DNA of 64,000 nt from an uncultured Actinomycetes bacterium (lineage in GTDB: Bacteria > Actinomycetota > CADDZG01 > WHSQ01): NCBI GenBank assembly GCA_937863385.1, contig CALMBW010000003.1, positions 119,135 through 183,134 on the forward strand. The letters run 5' to 3'. This document shows positions 62,081 through 64,000 of this stretch, piece after piece (within the stretch, counting starts at the first letter, position 1; every line of letters starts with the position of its first letter). Made by a program: the position numbers and the translations under genes. The notes beneath the pieces were generated by a model, which saw only the letters and a program-made list of their open reading frames with translations, made no database searches and was not told where the DNA came from.

Positions 62081-63754
62081 TCAGACTTGCGCGTTTTCTC
62101 CGGTTGATGTTTCTTCGGGGACTTTGACCACGACGATAGCGATGTCGTCTCGCTGATTCGTCTTCTGGAAGTCAAGGGTGGTCTCAGCGAGACGATCGGC
62201 GATCTCTGGTGCCGAACGACCTCGGCATCCGGCAAGAGCGGTTCGCAAGCCGTGGATGCCGAGCATGTGATCGCCCGACCGTGCCTCGGTTACTCCGTCG
62301 GTGTAGAGCACGAGCACATCGCCGGCGTCCAGCACGGCATTGTGATCCTTGATGTCGGCCCGCTCCATGAGTCCGACCACCGTTCCCGGAGTCCCTACCT
62401 CGCTGATCGATCCATCGGCCTTCATCACGAGAGGCAGAGGGTGTCCCCCGCACGCGATCGTCACTTTCCTTGGTCCCGATGGCGTGTCGGTGCGCAAGCG
62501 CACGAAAGCAACGGTTGCGAACCTCTCCGGCGGTGTCTGTGAATAGATCGCCTCATTGAGCATCGCCAGGATCCTTCGGGGAGCACGAGCTTTCATCGAC
62601 GCAGCTCTGATCGTGTATCGAGCCAAGGTTGTGACCACAGCTGCGTCCGGTCCTTTGCCGGAGACGTCGCCGATCACGACATTCCAACTCTTCTTCCCCG
62701 TCGCGAAGAAATCGTAGAAGTCGCCGCCCACATCGATCGTTTCACTCGCCGCGTGATAGCGAGCCGCAAGTTCCACGCCGGGGATCTTTGGGATCGTCGG
62801 CGGCAAGAGGCTCTCTTGCAGCTTCCTCGCGAGATAGACGTGATCCCGCAGCAACCTCGCATTGTCGATAGCGAGGGCCGCCCGAGATGCGACGTCTTGG
62901 GCGACAACGAGTTGAGTCGCGCCGTAACGTTTCGGGTTCGAGGCTGACACCAATGTCAGTGTGCCCAGCATCCGGTGTCGAGCACGCAGTGGAAGCACCA
63001 TCAGTGATCTGACCCCGAGCTCTCCTAGCAGACGTCTGTGCTCGGTCTCGTAGGTCACGTTGCTCAAAGTGTCGTGGTCGATGTCGCTGATGATCACCGG
63101 TTTCTCTTTCACCAGTGCACGTACAACAGGGTGCTGACGGTTGTCGGCCTCGGGCCGGAACGCGCGTAGAGCTTCCGCCACATCAGAGAGCGCAGGGTCG
63201 CGGTGCCGGACCCCGATGCGATCCACTCCGTCAGGACTGATCAGGTCCAAAGCGCACCAGTCACCGAGCATCGGGAGTATCACCTCGGCGATCTGCTCGA
63301 AGGTCTGTTCGAGGCTCATCGAAGAACCGAGACTTGCACTTGCTTCGGCCAACAACTCGACCTGCGACAAGATCTCCTCACGTTGGCGTTGCACGGTCAC
63401 GCTCTGAGTCACGTCCTGCATGATCACCATCACCCCTCGGGTCTCCTCCGACTCGAAGGTCTGGAATGACAGCTTGAGATGGAGTGCAGTCTCCGCAGCC
63501 CCTCTAACCAGGGTTGCATCCACCCGCTCTGTCGAGCTTGCTGCTTGAGCCAGGCGGTCTGCGATCTCCTTCGGATCTTCGAAGAGATCGCCGAAGTGTC
63601 TGCCCAGAAGCTCCCGCTCGGGCCGCTCCAACAGGTCGCAAGCAGCAGGGTTGGCCGAAGCCACGGTCCCATCGCTCTCCAACCTGAGGATGCCGACAGG
63701 AGCCTGCTCCAATAGCTGAACCAGGTAGCTCTGCGCATCGGGACGTGCGATCAC
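62081..63754 (-). CDS. PAS-GAF-SpoIIE (PP2C-type) serine phosphatase
   Basis: 557 residues. PAS domain (about 8-118, LEQAPVGILRLESDGTVASA, NPAACDLLERPERELLG), short coiled linker, GAF domain (150-300), then SpoIIE/PP2C phosphatase (325-545): ETIDVGGDFYDFF, VVIGDVSGKGPDAAVV, ALDAGDVL-type segment with LYTDGVTEARSG and the final RDDIAIVVVKV. All metal-binding Asp are present. Such proteins dephosphorylate anti-anti-sigma factors and feed general stress responses in Actinomycetota; no such partner gene is in the window. GTG 63754. Soluble. Confidence 0.92.
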   Translation of the reverse strand: MIARPDAQSYLVQLLEQAPVGILRLESDGTVASANPAACDLLERPERELLGRHFGDLFEDPKEIADRLAQAASSTERVDATLVRGAAETALHLKLSFQTFESEETRGVMVIMQDVTQSVTVQRQREEILSQVELLAEASASLGSSMSLEQTFEQIAEVILPMLGDWCALDLISPDGVDRIGVRHRDPALSDVAEALRAFRPEADNRQHPVVRALVKEKPVIISDIDHDTLSNVTYETEHRRLLGELGVRSLMVLPLRARHRMLGTLTLVSASNPKRYGATQLVVAQDVASRAALAIDNARLLRDHVYLARKLQESLLPPTIPKIPGVELAARYHAASETIDVGGDFYDFFATGKKSWNVVIGDVSGKGPDAAVVTTLARYTIRAASMKARAPRRILAMLNEAIYSQTPPERFATVAFVRLRTDTPSGPRKVTIACGGHPLPLVMKADGSISEVGTPGTVVGLMERADIKDHNAVLDAGDVLVLYTDGVTEARSGDHMLGIHGLRTALAGCRGRSAPEIADRLAETTLDFQKTNQRDDIAIVVVKVPEETSTGENAQV

Positions 63755-63926
63755 GGCAACAGGTTAGTGCCCACAGACGGCCATCGCACCAGTCGCTCGC
63801 ATGGCGCCCACCGGGAACACGAATCTGCCGCGTTCTATCACTATGAAGTTGTCAAAGTGCTGAGTCTTAGTGCTGTCTTTCGTTGCAGGTTCCCGCTGCT
63901 GCCCCGGGGCGAGGGGGGCGAGGCAC

Positions 63927-64000
63927 TCATTCACGCTGCTTGGTGCCTCGGGTGCGTTTGGAGCGGGACCTAGCACGGCGTGCTGTGGTCTTGGAAGCGT
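63927..64000 (-). CDS. C-terminal tail of a basic protein (truncated by window edge)
   Basis: On the minus strand an open frame enters at 64000 and ends at TGA 63927-63929. Its 23 residues (ASKTTARRARSRSKRTRGTK then QRE) are nearly half Lys and Arg, like the tail of a histone-like, ribosomal or topoisomerase protein. The body of the protein is outside the window, so no function can be named. Confidence 0.4.
   Translation of the reverse strand, partial: ASKTTARRARSRSKRTRGTKQRE

Noticed and set aside
63764..63976. 70-codon minus-strand frame at the right end
   Set aside because: It lies out of frame with the more convincing basic C-terminal tail, has no ribosome site and looks compositional.

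Overview
This 64 kb window is a continuous stretch of GC-rich bacterial chromosome, densely packed with genes on both strands. It has no rRNA or tRNA gene, no CRISPR array, no insertion sequence and no phage gene that I can see. The content points to a member of the Actinomycetota, probably an uncultured or deep-branching lineage. The pointers are mycothiol-dependent maleylpyruvate-isomerase-type proteins, an F420/PPOX-type oxidoreductase, a HelD/HelR-type RNA polymerase recycling ATPase, a PAC2 protein, several ECF sigma factors with adjacent membrane partners, frequent GTG and TTG starts, and likely leaderless mRNAs. The exact class cannot be fixed from the sequence alone.

Layout. 1-5.3 kb: the tail of a pterin dehydratase gene, an ECF sigma factor with a large membrane partner, ispH, a MATE exporter and a small heat-shock protein. 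5.4-9.3 kb: endonuclease III, then a TetR regulator leading paaABCD (aerobic phenylacetyl-CoA epoxidase). 9.4-15.0 kb: a second ECF sigma factor coupled to a PASTA-like membrane protein, a large GAF/GGDEF/HD-GYP protein, a PPOX-family protein and a cysteine-free HesB-like protein. 15-26 kb: an aldehyde dehydrogenase, then a long branched-chain amino acid operon on the minus strand. Its order from the promoter is leader peptide, attenuator, unknown 98-aa gene, ilvB, ilvN, ilvC, leuA, leuC, leuD, leuB, a stand-alone CimA-type regulatory domain, pheA. Divergent ilvD starts at 26.2 kb. 28-34.7 kb: ABC1 kinase, M28 lipoprotein peptidase, LysM protein, nucleotidyltransferase, mutM, CsaA-like protein, and a third ECF sigma factor with a low-complexity partner. 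34.8-45.8 kb: a FadR-type regulator with a FadR-like operator and a fatty acid hydroxylase, an M29 aminopeptidase, two mycothiol-family proteins, two ABC-2 export systems and HelR. 46-56.4 kb: a GH3 protein, PAC2, a molybdopterin oxidoreductase, a 38-aa lysine-rich gene, typA, a DEAD-box helicase, a substrate-binding lipoprotein and a zinc metallopeptidase. 56.4-64 kb: a VanY-like lipoprotein, a DgcN-DgcA D-glutamate operon with a CGNR regulator and divergent EamA transporter, two half-length TauE proteins, a PAS-GAF-SpoIIE phosphatase, and the C-terminal tail of a basic protein.

How genes work together. The 17.4-28 kb block encodes pyruvate/2-oxobutyrate to valine/isoleucine and leucine precursors almost completely. 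It appears to be controlled by ribosome-mediated attenuation through a 16-aa leader peptide rich in Ile, Leu and Val. Its adjacent genes overlap by 1-19 nt almost throughout, so translation is probably coupled. Three sigma/partner cassettes suggest several envelope or stress regulons, and two of the sigma genes show similar ECF-like promoter motifs. All functions are read from the sequence and from family knowledge; no database search was run.
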